Source: Carposina sasakii
Taxonomy: Eukaryota; Arthropoda; Insecta; Lepidoptera; Carposinidae
Length of the DNA: 64,000 nucleotides
Assembly (NCBI GenBank): GCA_014607495.2
Contig: CP053155.1
Span: 2,232,001 to 2,296,000 of the forward strand
Direction of reading: 5' to 3'
Numbering within the stretch: the first letter of the stretch is position 1; the number at the start of each line of letters is the position of its first letter. The notes under the pieces are model-generated. The model ran no database searches. It saw only the letters and a list, made by a program, of their open reading frames with translations, and was not told the origin of the DNA. A program made the position numbers and the translations under genes. Positions 1-10,924 of the stretch are shown here, one piece after another.

Positions 1-59
1 AATGACATTCTCGACAAAATTTGTTGCTATGGCAGAAAACCGTCATAGAAAAATATTCG

Positions 60-265
60 GATGCATAAAATCTGCCGCCCTAGTCCATCAGGCTGGTAAA
101 TCCGCACTGGGTGCGGCCCCAAATCACCGGCCAAAGAGGCCAATATCCGGCCGCGGGGTAAGCGGACACTAAGCATGTAATATGCCTGAACATTCTTCTA
201 TGGCAACACGGATTCATGAGTCCATCAGGCCCGCAATCTAAAGCGGGCATGTGCCTGAACAAAGT
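60..265. other. GC-rich unassigned segment
   Basis: This stretch is distinctly richer in G and C than its surroundings and abuts the repeat that starts near 282. A 101-codon open frame runs through it on the minus strand, but it contains no motif I recognise. The base composition resembles the untranslated 3' regions of non-LTR elements seen elsewhere in the window, so an old repeat is more likely than a gene. Confidence 0.25.
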
Positions 266-281
266 CATGGCGTCCGATAAA

Positions 282-475
282 AATCCTACTAATATTATAA
301 ACGCGAAAGTGTATGAGGATGTATGTAAGTATGTTTGTTGCTCTTTCACGTAAAAACTACAGAATAGATTTTGATGAAAATTCACAATAATATAGCTTGC
401 ATGTCATAATAACACATAGGCTTCAATTCCTTAACCCGGGAAAATATTTCTATCCCGGATAATTTCGACTTTTTG
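282..475 (+). repeat. Dispersed lepidopteran repeat of the 'TAATATTATAAA' type
   Basis: It begins with the CTACTAATATTATAAA motif, then a 'gcgaaag' box, a short ATGT-rich run, a 'ctctttcacg' box and a 'cccgggaaaatat' box. The same boxes in the same order, forward or reversed, occur at 6520-6672, 24769-24988 and 43578-43735. This layout is common in Lepidoptera and may belong to a non-autonomous Helitron-like or SINE family; I cannot settle which from this window. Confidence 0.5.
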
Positions 476-1112
476 TTTTTCTGCAGTTTACACCGTATAT
501 ATAATATTTGTAGTCCAAGGCTGTTGGGTAAATACCCAGGATTTAGCTTTTTTTTTGCTAGGATAGCAGGTAAGCGAGGTTAGGTATTTAATCTTGGAAA
601 CATTTATTATAATGGTTTTTCAAAACATCTTCCGGAGCCCAAGCCAACCTCACTTTCAAGCGATCCTTCTGTTGAACAACGAACAAGGCTCTGGCGAAAA
701 ACCCACCAACCTGCTCTGGACCGGTGTGATATAACAACAGTAACAGTGCTAAACACTAGTCTAATGTTTAAAAATATTGGAAACTAGTAAATAGTTTTAT
801 GAACCACTGGCTAAAATTTGCCGCTCTCTATAGTCTACCTACATCCATTATCGCCCGCGTCATGCAACGTCCATCGATATGGTTTTAGGGCACCTCCACG
901 ATCATCTTCTTTCATGGTCCCGGACATACGAATCGTGACGTTTTTTCAGGATATCGCACCCGAAAAAGCGTCCAATTGCCTGCCGGAAGTGAATAAATGA
1001 GCCTCGTAGATTTCTCAGATACCTAACAAGATTTGGACACTTGGAAATTGAGAGTAATATTTAGATTTTATCTATTTTCCTGTCTGAGTACTCGTAGTAC
1101 TTCATGAGAAAA
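476..1112. other. No recognisable gene or repeat
   Basis: AT-rich sequence. A 60-codon plus-strand open frame at 818-1000 has no recognisable motif and no convincing splice sites or promoter. I see nothing else that I can support. Confidence 0.4.
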
Positions 1113-1232
1113 ATAGACTCAGAGGGGTAAGCACGAACCTATCGTCCAACTGTCAAATCACATAGATTTTGCTAGCGAGTCGCTAGCGTTACGCCGAATA
1201 AAAAGGTTCGTGCTTACCCCACTGCTATGTCT
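1113..1232. mobile_element. Short inverted-repeat element (120 bp MITE-like)
   Basis: GGGGTAAGCACGAACCT at 1124-1140 is repeated as its exact reverse complement at 1204-1220. The similarity extends outward imperfectly through 'tagac' on both sides. A small palindrome around GCTAGCGAGTCGCTAGC lies between the arms. There is no coding capacity. A non-autonomous DNA transposon is the simplest reading, but no clear target-site duplication was found. Confidence 0.55.
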
Positions 1233-1312
1233 AAGTCATGTGCCGATGACTAGAATTTATCAGCTGCATTTCCTTCCGTGTATGTTATAAGAGTTGAATA
1301 ATTAACTCAGGG

Positions 1313-1440
1313 GGACAATTCCGAAAAGTCTCGAGTTGGAACGAAGCCGAAACGGAACCGTTGTAGACGCTCAGAACAAAGCAATAATTACTTTACGGTG
1401 ACGTAATTAGACACACTTCAGCATGACACAGATAATTGAT
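1313..1440 (+). mobile_element. Truncated copy of the GGGGG-ended inverted-repeat element
   Basis: About 110 bp from 1330 to 1437 match 12560-12668 with only a few differences, and the segment starts with a GGGGGACAATTC terminus. The other end is missing here, so only one terminus and its inner flank survive. The full-length relative is at 12548-12817. Confidence 0.6.
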
Positions 1441-1528
1441 TTTATACTCCAGTGGTGATCCTACAGTTTTGGCTTCTCTATTTTGAGAATACAGTCGTGT
1501 ATTTTATAGTAAACTCTATCATCTAAAT

Positions 1529-1712
1529 CAGGGGTTCCCAAACTTTTTTCTTATAAACCCCTTTCATAAGTTTACTGGTTCTGGTGGACCCCCTATAGAC
1601 CTACACCACAAACGAATTATTTGTGAACCCCCATTTTTTCACGCCAACGTAGACCCCATCGAGTCTCCTGTGAACCCCTGGGGGTCCACCTGGACCACTT
1701 CGGAAACCACTG
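1529..1712 (+). mobile_element. hAT-type MITE with 8-bp target duplication
   Basis: The element starts CAGGGGTTCCCAAACTTTTT and ends with a diverged inverted copy finishing ACCACTG. It is flanked on both sides by the identical octamer ATCTAAAT (1521-1528 and 1713-1720). An 8-bp duplication and a CAG-G-GGTT terminus are the hallmarks of hAT superfamily elements. The 184-bp body has no transposase and is rich in C/G runs ('aacccc', 'gtccacc'). Confidence 0.88.
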
Positions 1713-2339
1713 ATCTAAATCGTGGACATGAAGAATAATAAAGAAACTAGAAGTGTTACAAAACCTAAAAAAAATAGCACTACACAGTGTAAAATGCTAA
1801 ATACTTTCCAAACCCAAAAAAACTGAAATGTAGGAAGCAAGCAATAAATATAATTATGTCTTTGTCAGGAAAAAAAATGTTGGGAATTACCTTCAGAATT
1901 TTGCCTCATGCTTCCCAACAAGGACCGAGGGATACGACAGTGACAAAACGTCACTTCCGGTATAGATGCGTCGGAAACTGTTCGAAATTTGGCACACTAG
2001 TGACAATTTCCGTTATTTATTTTGAGTTAAATTAGGAACCAATGAATTCTTTATTTGAATCGGTTGATTCTGGAAATCCCCTGGCTGATTTTATATATCT
2101 TGGAATGCAAAAGTAATGCAACAGACAGCAAAAATTGCACAATATTCGCATTGAAATGTGATATTCCTTTGACATTGCTGTTACGTAATACGCATTTTAC
2201 AACTAATCAGCGAATTTATTAGGTACTATTTTCGCGTACTACATAATATAAAGCTACTTCATTAAAATGGTTCGTAACTTCTGCCTCTATGTAAAAACGA
2301 ATACTTAAATCTGCCGGTATGAGTAAAAATACTGCTTGT

Positions 2340-2505
2340 TATGTATATGTCGTGGCCAAATCACTTTAATAGTAATTTCATGAAATGGTCGGTTAGGTTA
2401 GGTTAGTATCATGAAATGATCAATTCATTATCATCATATGGTCAAGGGCATTTTGACCATTTCATGATATAAATAATTCAACTATATGGCCACGGCATAT
2501 ACATA
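2340..2505. mobile_element. 166-bp inverted-repeat element carrying a TTAGG tract
   Basis: A 19-bp terminus at 2340-2358 is repeated inverted at 2487-2505 with one mismatch; the core is CGTGGCCA. Inside are several copies of the dyad TTTCATGAAA or its variants and a (GGTTA)3 tract at 2391-2406, which matches the insect telomere repeat. The same ends, dyads and telomere-like tract recur in the 750-bp element at 19250-20000, so both belong to one family of non-autonomous elements. Confidence 0.7.
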
Positions 2506-3354
2506 GGTTTAGCTTTGATGTACGTATACCTACATACGGGTGTGGCCAGCCCCGCGGCGTCATAAAAGAGGTTCTTTACCCACGTTTATCAAAGCCCCGG
2601 TATAGATGTAAAAGATCAGTGATGACTTGCTAGCTTGAATAATTCTTAGAATTTATTTATTTATTTAGGAAAATATGGTACATATATAAAACAAAATTCA
2701 ATCTTATTAAGGTACAATATTAGGTACAATTCAAAGTTCTGAACCAGATTGGGTTCCTTAGATTATGTACCTAGCGTGTTAGTACTACATACATTCGGAC
2801 ACAATATTTTCCTTATATCGTTTTTAAAGGTATTAAAATTATCAATAAAGACGTCCAGCCGAGCTTCCCCTGACGATAGTTCGGGGTAGAATTATAGATA
2901 ATAGAATTCCTTAGTCGACTCTTACGACATGCATCTGCTTTATTCTAGTGAAGCCCCGCAACAGCACAGAACTTTGTATCAAAAGGTAAAAAGTGTTATA
3001 TCCCTATCCCTAAATCGAACTATCTCGATACCTATTACCACATACATCACGTTGTAACCAGCAGACTGACAAGCGTGTCCTGGATACCGTGAGAAGCGAC
3101 GCCAATGTCGTGATAAATGTAAATAAAACCATTACCGTTTATGTGGAATTTGGATACGTACAAAGAATTATCAAGACATATTTGTGTTATTCTATAAAAT
3201 AGTAGAGATATTTGATTGTCTTGCTCTAGTATTCTTAGTTGTAAAAGTTACAACCTTGAGTAAGGGCATTTAAATGAAAAATTTTAGTGATTTGTTTCAC
3301 AAGTTATTTTTCAATGGATGAATGTGGATTAAGTTAATAACATAACACATGCGG

Positions 3355-3560
3355 TTGTGTTCGCGAAATGGGGTAGGTAGAACTGTATGATCTTAAAGGA
3401 TATACCATAGCCACGTTTAGTATAGCGAGTACAGATGTTCATGATCAATGACAAGTTGACCGTATCGCCGGAGAGAATGCCCGAGTTACTCAGCCGACTC
3501 TTACGGGACGGAGATGCAGCTGATGTATTCTAGTGAAGCCCAGCATCAGCATAGACAGTT
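3355..3560 (+). repeat. Dispersed repeat R ('gaagccc' family), partial copy
   Basis: Boxes in order: 'cgaaatggggtaggtagaactg', 'gatcttaaaggat', 'ccacgtttagtatagcg', 'tgacaagttg', 'actcttacg', 'gagatgcagctgatgtattc' and 'tagtgaagccc'. The same order is found at 8155-8575, 36030-36125, 38240-38350 and 56335-56410 and inverted at 18640-18760, 28480-28555, 52455-52525, 53388-53440 and 62935-63112. A shorter piece lies at 2905-2970. It is non-coding, and its class is unknown to me. Confidence 0.6.
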
Positions 3561-3654
3561 AAATTAATAATGAACGAGTAGGTATTTTAAGCTAAGTCTA
3601 CTAACCAAAAATTTAATCCTTTGCTAATTTAACATAACTGTAAACATACATACA

Positions 3655-3900
3655 AACATATAATCACGCCTGTATCCCTTACGGGGTAGGCAGAGCACCA
3701 AGGGCCGATAGAACCACATGGTGCCACTTCTGACCAATTTTGAGGGTATAGTTGAGATGTACAAGTTCGGTTAGTAGTGACAGGTGGTCAGCCCATCGCC
3801 TAAAGAACACCAAGACCCTCTTGTCCCTCTACTGACTTGTACAGTATGCCCGGGAAGAGAAGCAGCTGTAGTATTACCTATATAGTTTTTTTTTCACTCC
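3655..3900 (-). repeat. SINE-B, near full length
   Basis: Read on the minus strand, it runs from an A-rich 'gtgaaaaaaaa' start through 'ctgcttctcttcccggg', 'agagggacaagagggtcttgg' and 'ccctcaaaattggtcagaag' to the tail 'ctctgcctaccccgtaaggg' and an ATGT-type simple repeat. It matches 36778-37025 (full) and 18333-18521 (5'-truncated). It has no open frame. Its 3' tail is shared with LINE-B, which suggests it is mobilised by that element. Confidence 0.75.
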
Positions 3901-3934
3901 CAGAGCAGTATAGAAGTTTTCAAACCTGTTTAGT

Positions 3935-4072
3935 GCTTCATCATCATCATCATCATATTCAATTATGAGAAGTCCACTGCTGAATATGCCTCACCAATAG
4001 CTACTCTGACCGGTCGGAAGCGACCTATAACCAACAGATACACGCGAGATTGGCTAGGTCGTCATAGTTTAG
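3935..4072 (-). repeat. Degenerate LINE-A 3' end
   Basis: On the minus strand this ends with the 'agcagtggacttctca' box and a (GATGAT)n tail (the CATCAT run at 3941-3955). Upstream are the 'accggtcgga' and 'gaccta' boxes seen in the better-kept LINE-A copies at 32978-33217 and 62645-62793. The coding frame is destroyed. Confidence 0.55.
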
Positions 4073-4767
4073 TACTTATTTGTTCTAAACCGAGTTAAAA
4101 CAACTATAAAGCTGGACCCATGACAAATACCTAAGTACCTAGTTTCGAAGCTAAATAAATGAATAATTTATAACTAAATAAAACTTGGTATTGGGCAAGT
4201 TAGGCAATTTGTCAAGAGTTGGAGATATTATAGGTATATAGAAGCACCTCTAGTATTCATAAATAAATAAATGTCCTTACTTCAGCAAGTAACGTAGTTA
4301 TTTACACTACAACGAAAACTTTCAACTTGTCACTGATCTTTTATCTGATCCCTATTTTTGTTAAACCCTGTATTTTTGTTAATCACTAGATTCATTCTTT
4401 TTACCTAACGTTATGCTCGTACAACTTTATTTCAGGTTTATTAATACAGGCGCTAGTCTATCTATTCTTCCTCTATATTACGCTGTACCTGTCTAGGTCT
4501 CTATGAAGCTTTTGTCTTCGTGGCAACTTGATTAAACCGACTAAAGTCAACAGACACTTTCTGCTATATTAGGGTAATAACTTTGCGGAAAGCCAAAGTG
4601 AGGAAACTTAGGTCCGACACAGTATAATAAAATTTTAAATAAAGTTTGATTTTTGATAAATTATTAAAAACGCAAAAGTAATTCACGTCTCTCTCAAAAT
4701 CTGTTGCTTGGGGCTAGTAGAAAGTAAAAGTATAGTACTTTTGACTAGCCCTGGCCTTTGACACCAG

Positions 4768-5068
4768 GGAGTCTACTCTGAAGTGACGATAAACGAAGTA
4801 TCGGCCGAATATCGAGGTGTTTCCTACTACGAACTACCTTCGATCGGGTCAGTCGCGCCGTTTTTTCATTCGGTCCGATCGAACTCTATTTGACAGGTAT
4901 AAGGCTAGATAATAGAAAGCTTATAATATTTGTCAATGTAAATTATTCTTTGCGGTTCCGAATAAGTTGTGAACATCCGAAGCAATTTCGTAGTAGGGTC
5001 AAAGGCTTCGATTCGGTCGGGCTTCGGTCGTCCGAAAGATTCGAAAGCGGCATTTCAGAGTAGACCAT
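4768..5068. mobile_element. About 300-bp inverted-repeat element (GTCTACTCTGAA ends)
   Basis: GTCTACTCTGAAgTG at 4771-4785 is matched by its inverted form at 5051-5065 (CATTTCAGAGTAGAC). The inner flanks have many TTCGG/CCGAA blocks in both orientations, so the whole element could fold back on itself. There is no coding capacity. It is classed as a MITE-like element with no clear target duplication. Confidence 0.6.
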
Positions 5069-5069
5069 C

Positions 5070-6279
5070 AATCAATGAGGGGCTTTTCTGCATGATTGAC
5101 GTTTAAAATTCTTTTTTTTAGATTAAGTAAAAATAATTTTAATCATTTTGAAAACATCTAGTATTGTACAGTAAGTTACCGCGTCCGTATTTGACATTTC
5201 ATTCATCATCACCAATTAATTTTTTAAAGATATTATTATGTAATAATTTTCATAAAGAAAAAACCCGTTTGCGTAAAAATTTAGACCCAGTGTCACTGTC
5301 AGGACTGAGACGAATTTAATAATACCTCTCAACTCAAATACTCTATAATAGAGCATGCCAAAGAAATATACCTACCTACATACATTCGAAAAACATAATC
5401 TTCCTTTGCCTCCACTTATTAACACTTACTTCTCTAGCAGTCACAACTAGACACTAAATACCTAAATAATGTAACCATACACAACTAGTCCAGGATTTAT
5501 GTGATGAGTAGCAAAAACACTTTGAAAAATTAATACTTTTAATTTAATAGTATTTTTAAAATATTTTAGGAGTTGGAATCGGAATCGAAGTTGGTATGGA
5601 ACTGTCTTGCGGAATGGGTGTCGAGATTATTTATAAATGAGAGTTTGGGGAAGGGATTGTTGGAAAGGATTCTGGGAACAAAACTATTTGACGATAAAAT
5701 CATTTTAAAACTATTCACTAAAACAATTCACTAATAAATCTTTACTTGACACGGTGTGACGCCGTATTGTGTCTTTGGTCACGACCAAAGGAACTTGTGT
5801 CCGGTATTTCAATAAACAACAATTTTAAAGCTTTATCTTTAGGCGCGGCGTGGTGCAATCGCTTCGTTAGTCATGCTGGAGCACACGTGTCTAAGACGTA
5901 ACACAGCGTCCAAATTGCACATCATGTAATATGACTTATAAGTGTGTACCTAAACGAGGCTCCGCTTTATTGGAGCAATAACAAAGGGACAACAACACAA
6001 TACGTTTCAGGATACAAAGACATTTTTACAGAAATACCGTTCATTTCGCTCGTGTTTTGGCCGAGTAACATGTTTGTAATTAAATTACTTAGCACGCCCA
6101 GATATTACTGGTTTATTGATTTTTATGTTTACAAAAACCTTGCCGTGGACGACTGGTAAATAAATGATTCATGATGTTTATAGTTATACGAAGACCTATA
6201 TTTGCGATACCTATAGTTATAAGTTATATACATTTATAAGATACTTCTCCATAATATAATCCGCTAGGATATGGTTGAT
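5070..6279. other. No recognisable gene
   Basis: AT-rich sequence with short open frames only, including a 71-codon plus-strand frame at 5944-6159 that has no motif. No strong splice pair or repeat boundary was recognised. Confidence 0.4.
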
Positions 6280-6517
6280 CGTTTCATCATTGAACATTGT
6301 GCTGAGGGATTCAGCTTTGTTTACCCAGATTTGGCTAGTGTATAGCTATCGGGATGAAAAAATAACGTTGCCAATAATGTAATTTAAAAAAGAGATGGTA
6401 AAATTCGTCATCCGAGTTGATTGACCCGATAGCTCAGTTGGTTAGAGCGAAAGCACGGTTTGCGAATGGTCGTGAGTTCAAATCTCACTCGGGTGAAGAA
6501 TTTTTTCTATTTTATAA
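6280..6517 (+). repeat. SINE-C, near full length, with internal tRNA-like unit
   Basis: It starts CGTTTCATC and carries about 140 bp of non-tRNA leader that is well conserved in the 31863-32109 copy. A tRNA-like unit follows at 6423-6497, with the D arm GCTC/GAGC and a perfect 5-bp T stem (GTGAG/CTCAC). The 3' end is the AT-rich body 'gaattttttc...ttttata'. The anticodon arm does not pair properly and the first acceptor pair is mismatched, so this is a tRNA-derived retroposon and not a working tRNA gene. Shorter copies lie at 6885-6935, 17233-17312 and 21707-21744. Confidence 0.75.
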
Positions 6518-6519
6518 TA

Positions 6520-6672
6520 CCTATAGTTGACTTCGTCCGCGTGGACTACAGAATGTATCCTATTTTTTTATACGCACTCCCTACTCTGTATATATGCAAA
6601 AGATTACTTTGAAAATTAAGCGTGAAGAGGTAACAAACGAACAAACTTTCACATTTCTAATATTAGTTAGGA
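6520..6672 (-). repeat. Dispersed 'TAATATTATAAA'-type repeat, inverted, degenerate
   Basis: The order is 'cttcgtccgcgtgg', then 'aacaaactttcacatttctaatattagttaggatt', which is the reverse of the repeat at 282-475. The middle is diverged. It lies directly after SINE-C. Confidence 0.5.
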
Positions 6673-6873
6673 TTTACTACTTAGTGTAAATAGCTTATTA
6701 TATGTATTTTTTATATATATATTTTAGCTCAGCTAGTGTGAATAGTCCCTCTCTAAGTGCCCGAATAACGAATTCTCTTTAACAAGACGTAGATACTCGT
6801 ACCTTACATCCAGCATCTATTTTCCTTTTGCTCCGTAGTATTTATTACAGCCAAAGGTCGCCTCATATTTTAG

Positions 6874-6946
6874 TAGTATCATTTCGATTCCCACCCGGGT
6901 GAGGAATTTTTTCCATTTCTTTATTAATAATTTTATAGTATCATTT
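6874..6946 (+). repeat. 51-bp 5'-truncated SINE-C insertion with 11-bp target duplication
   Basis: TAGTATCATTT occurs at 6874-6884 and 6936-6946, and between the copies is only the last part of SINE-C: the end of the tRNA-like T arm ('cccacccgggtgagg') plus the AT-rich body. The perfect flanking duplication shows that this short piece was inserted as a unit by target-primed reverse transcription. Confidence 0.8.
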
Positions 6947-6949
6947 TTG

Positions 6950-8150
6950 TCAAAAGACGTTTTTATATGATCCGTAAGAATATTTGAAACAGTTATTTTT
7001 ATGTGTCATATGAAATAGACTACGCAAACAAGGCTTTAGGTTTTGTGGAACTAGCTGTTTCCCGTGAATCCGCCTGTTTGGAGTAAATAATTTAAACCCC
7101 GTATTATTAATCGTTGAATCAACCTTCAATCACACTCAACCATTGAAAAATTATTCTAATGTCAAAGAGAACAAAGTACTAGGTCTCTTGAACACCCTCA
7201 AGAGAAAAGATACGACTACGAGCGATACCAAAGATACCACCTTATTTGAAATTGGCACCTTATACTTTCATTCTGAATTTCTACGTACTTTAATGTCCAT
7301 TGTAAAGTTTCATTTACCCCTGTGACAATAATTATTATAAGGGATGAATCCCTTACAGCCCTTGACCGTGGAACCGTAAAGCCTTTGATGCTTTTCCATG
7401 CAGGCTTTAGTTAATGCTTTAAAGCTGGGGTAAAATCCTGACGAGGTATCAGGTTCCTAATGTTTTAAATAAATATACGCATTATGTAGGTATTTGTTTG
7501 TTTTAATCTCGAAACGTACATTTTAAAAATAAAATAATAATCATTTATTTCAGACTTGGTTATATACAATAACATAATTTAATATAAAAGTAAATAATTC
7601 AATTCATTTGCGAAATATGAAAATAATACTAAAATAAAAACACACAGAACCTCCTCGAGCTTAGACGATGTTATCACAAAACCGCGTCTAAATAAGACAC
7701 TGTTTAATGTTTACATTTAACGCTAGCCCTAAGTAGTTCTTAAGTTAGTTATAGAAATTTCTACCCTTTTGTAAATATTTAATATTAGCATAATTAATTA
7801 AAATAACATTTAGAATACTGGTATGTACCTACAATGAAGGTTAATATTGTACGTAATAAATAGGGATTCCATTTATACTTGTCCTAAAATAACATTACCT
7901 ATTTTAAGCTTAAATTTTTTCATGTCATCCTTAACACCGACAAATTATTGCTGTTATTAAAATGTAACCCGACCCTTACAAAAAAGGGGTTGAGTTTGAA
8001 ATGAGCTAAATGAATTATTCCTGGATATAATTTATCCAGGGATGATGAATTACAACGGATTACCAACATTTCATCATCTTAGCGAAATAGTTTTTGATAC
8101 TTATTTAGATAGATATGGAAACCTTTACCATTGGATTTCTTAGCGGTCTC
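6950..8150. other. No recognisable gene
   Basis: AT-rich (7500-7960 especially so). A plus-strand TTTATTTCAG acceptor-like site ends at 7553, but the sequence after it has stops in all frames. A 60-codon frame at 7143-7325 has no recognisable motif. Confidence 0.4.
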
Positions 8151-8154
8151 TTTT

Positions 8155-8575
8155 TGTACATACATACAAAAATATAGACAAATCTTTGTTCCCGAATCGG
8201 GGTAGCCAGAACTGCAGGATCATAAAGGAGATCACACATCCACGTTTAGCATAACGGGAACAGATATTAGTGACAAGTTGCTAGCTCATCGCCTACTTTT
8301 CTCAGCCCCGAGGTTCCCTAGTCTGCTCTTTTATTGACAATTAGCTAGGCAAACATTTGACCGCCATCGTGCCTGATGTTAAGCAAGATGCAGCCTAGGG
8401 TGGTCTATGTTTACCTATAAAGTGCCCATTCACTCTAACTTTCAAGAGACCAATGTTGCAGAGCTCGGGAAATACATCGGCAGGAAGTGCACCACTCCTT
8501 AGTTCTCTTACGAAATGCTCGAAAGGAGATGCAGCTGATGTATTCTAGTGAAGCCCCGCGTCAGCAGAGGGGTAA
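8155..8575 (+). repeat. Repeat R interrupted by a second repeat
   Basis: Repeat R boxes run from 8195 ('ccgaatcggggtagccag') to about 8335 and resume at 8510 ('cttacgaaatgctcgaaaggag' to 'gaagccccgc'). Between them, at 8338-8500, is another family: 'gctaggcaaacatttgaccg', 'catcgtgcctgatgttaagc', 'agatgcagcctagggtg' and 'tgcccattcactct'. The start of that second family recurs at 39457-39518. The order suggests that the second repeat was inserted into R. Confidence 0.6.
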
Positions 8576-8820
8576 TTTAAACGTATTTTCCTATAAGTAC
8601 CTGTAATAATTCCTATTGACTCGTGCACAGTTTACCTTCTCGGTCAGAAACAGTTCAGTTTTGGCAATGTAAATACAATTACCGGGTAAGTACACAAGCT
8701 TTATTGACCCGTGTTGTGTCGAGTCCACGGAATAAAGGTATGACTGCGGGTTAACCGTGAACTCTAAGTAGAATTGTTTTCATTATGGGGGCAAGATATC
8801 GCTCTACACTGCTTGCGAAC

Positions 8821-9069
8821 TTGTAACAGTTTGCCGAAACCACGTCACTCGAGGATATACATACTTTTCGCCGATAGAATGTTTTGCCGACGCGACGGTA
8901 CGTGTAGGTAATCAAGGAATGATATACTCATACTTGCCAAAAAAAAATCACCGATGATAGTATCGCCGATGATACTTATGGCGTAGTGACTGAACTGTTT
9001 CTGACAGAAGAGGTAAACACTAATCAACAAAAATAATTAGGCGAAGAGCATTTCGGCAAACTGTTGCAA
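8821..9069. mobile_element. 249-bp inverted-repeat element (AACAGTTTGCCGAAA ends)
   Basis: TTGTAACAGTTTGCCGAAA at 8821-8839 has its inverted copy at 9051-9069 with a single mismatch. Inside are two 'tcgccgat' boxes. There is no open frame of note. It is a non-autonomous DNA-transposon-like element, lying 86 bp from the next one at 9156. Confidence 0.65.
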
Positions 9070-9155
9070 ACACTGCAAGAACTGCAACTAAAATATCTCC
9101 TGCGTCCTCTAAATAGCTGCTGATATTATCGCCGCGACCGAAATACGGTCAGCAG

Positions 9156-9374
9156 GAGGGCAATCGCGCAAAATGATAACATTAACGGAACGTTTAAAGT
9201 TTTGTTTTGGTTCCATTTGACAATTTTTCAGACGGTTCCAGCGTCTGACTTTTGACTGTTTTGTATGGTTTTGAAGTTGCCAAAATTTTGCGCGATACGA
9301 AATGTGCATAACGTAACGATTTTGGTTGTGGTTTAACTTTGGTAAATACGTTCAACATTTACGCGATTGCCCTC
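9156..9374. mobile_element. 219-bp inverted-repeat element (GAGGGCAATCGCG ends)
   Basis: GAGGGCAATCGCG at 9156-9168 is exactly inverted at 9362-9374, with partial similarity continuing inward (cAAAA versus tAAAT). A 66-codon frame crosses it on the minus strand but is only a by-product. No target duplication could be assigned. Confidence 0.65.
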
Positions 9375-9379
9375 TAGGA

Positions 9380-9835
9380 CATTATTATGGTTGGTAGGTT
9401 CGTGATATATCGCCGTAAATATACAAAATTCATAGTTCCTTATCTAAAAATATCAGTGTGGGTGCACCGCACGGAGCATGTTCAACTCCTACCACGATGG
9501 TTATCGAAGCACTAACACCCGTTTATTTTAACGTGAAATTCGTTACAAACAGAAAACTCGAACGGTTACCCAGTTCGATCGATTGACCTAAAAACCTTAG
9601 TAGGAGCCGGACCATGGAGGAAATATAAAGAGGAGCTTAACAACGTTAGTTCATCGAGTATAAGTGGCGGTGTTCGGGTTACACCGGGAGGGAGCGGATG
9701 TAACGGACTAGAGCGTAGTTGAGCTAATCACTGATTTAAAGACTGTATATGTTGCACTTCAACCCGCTCGAAACCGCATGGTCACGTATTCTGCTTAGTT
9801 CGGCTCACACTGTTTAGGTGGGGCGGATATTTCTT
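9380..9835. other. No assigned gene; promoter-like TATA box at 9624
   Basis: A TATAAAG box at 9624-9630 lies in 'gaaatataaagagg'. About 600 bp downstream, at 10226, is a perfect 5' splice site, CAG|GTAAGC. Together they could be the first exon of a plus-strand transcript, but no coding frame supports this, and a LINE tail lies between. I rate it as weak. Confidence 0.2.
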
Positions 9836-9970
9836 TATTCTTTATTGCACATACACAAAAGAAATATGGTATACAACATAAAAGAAGAGATGCATGTACA
9901 ATGGCAAGCTTATCTACAAGAGATCTCTTCCAGCAAGCTAAGCAAGTAAAGAGAAATTGTTAACAAACAG
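9836..9970 (-). repeat. LINE 3' untranslated tail, inverted
   Basis: The segment starts 'tctttattctttattgcaca' and contains 'catgtacaatggcaagcttat' and 'agagatctcttccagc'. It is the reverse complement of the segment at 40497-40615 and resembles 55155-55310. In Lepidoptera this is a familiar 3' end of non-LTR retrotransposons. No coding part is present. Confidence 0.55.
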
Positions 9971-10642
9971 GGTAACATGCGCAATTAAACTAATTCGCTC
10001 AGCTTTCCTCCAAGCCACCCCAGTGGAAACTACGCCAAAGAGTAGACTAGAAGAGGCGAATATTAGCCAGTGATTGGTTTATACTATGCTTAGCTACCAA
10101 TACATCGGCGGTCACAGATCATCTTGGATTATCGCATTTCCTCAGCGTTCTTTCTTCATGAACTGGACTCGTAAAATAGCATTGTCTGTACAGCCGGTAG
10201 CAAAGTAGTCATAAGCAATTTAACAGGTAAGCAATATATGCTATTAGGGTATTTATAAACAGTAGTAGTGTACTTTAAGATATCGGGTTAAAGGTGTATC
10301 TTATGCTTGTGAATAGGTAACTTTGAAGTTAAGTTGGTTTTATGTTCGTTATAAGGCAAGAGTGTTAAGATGTTACCTTAATTTGTATTGAACCTCACTG
10401 CATACACTGTTTAGTAATAAATAATATTGGTATGATGACATGGTGTTATTGAAAATATGGTAACCATGTTTTGCCTACAGAAAACGAGACATTCATCCAG
10501 TCGTTTTCACCATAAAAATAAATACTACTATAAACGAATTGCCACAGGTTTTACTAAAATAAAATTCTAAAAGAATCATTTACTTACAGCATAAATAAAA
10601 TTGATACAGACAAAAAGCGTTACGTCGATTTAACTTGCATTT

Positions 10643-10924
10643 TTACTTCGCGCCAATTTCGCTAGTGTTGCAATAAGAATAAACTTCAGAGTTGCCAACG
10701 TGACTATTTGAACTACTTTCCCCCGATTTAGGGCAAACATCATCGCATAAATCATTATGATAGATGTCGGAATGTTTAAATTCGTTCAGTTTCGTTTCAC
10801 TCAGCCTTTGCATGTTTAAGTGGGAATTATTTTCCGAACTTCGGGCTTTTTGTGAGGCGACCGGAAGTAACAAAGTGGGGCTGTTCGTTTTTGAAATTAT
10901 GCTATAAATATTCTTTTTGGGGTC
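10643..10924 (-). CDS. Probable terminal coding exon (94 codons), gene unknown
   Basis: On the minus strand an intron end at 10925-10948 reads TTTGCTTACTTTTCTTGTACAG, with a pyrimidine tract and a CTTAC branch-point-like box, immediately before GACCCCAAAAAGAAT. The frame is open from the splice site to a TAA at 10643-10645 and starts in phase 0. The 94 residues begin D-P-K-K-N-I-Y-S and are polar, rich in Ser, Asn, Lys and Glu, with no membrane segment. This suits the cytoplasmic C-terminal tail of a larger protein. A P-x-x-N sequence just after an exon start is reminiscent of the region behind the last helix of some G-protein-coupled receptors, but this is only a resemblance. Upstream exons were not found in the window, and no AATAAA lies within 250 bp downstream. 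Confidence 0.45.
   Translation of the reverse strand, partial: DPKKNIYSIISKTNSPTLLLPVASQKARSSENNSHLNMQRLSETKLNEFKHSDIYHNDLCDDVCPKSGESSSNSHVGNSEVYSYCNTSEIGAK

Noticed and set aside
2391..2406. Ancient telomere or chromosome fusion point
   Set aside because: The TTAGG tract is only three units long and lies within a transposon-like element with inverted ends, which explains it better.
6423..6497. tRNA gene candidate with good D and T arms
   Set aside because: The anticodon arm does not pair and the first acceptor pair is mismatched; the same unit with flanks recurs elsewhere, so it is part of SINE-C.
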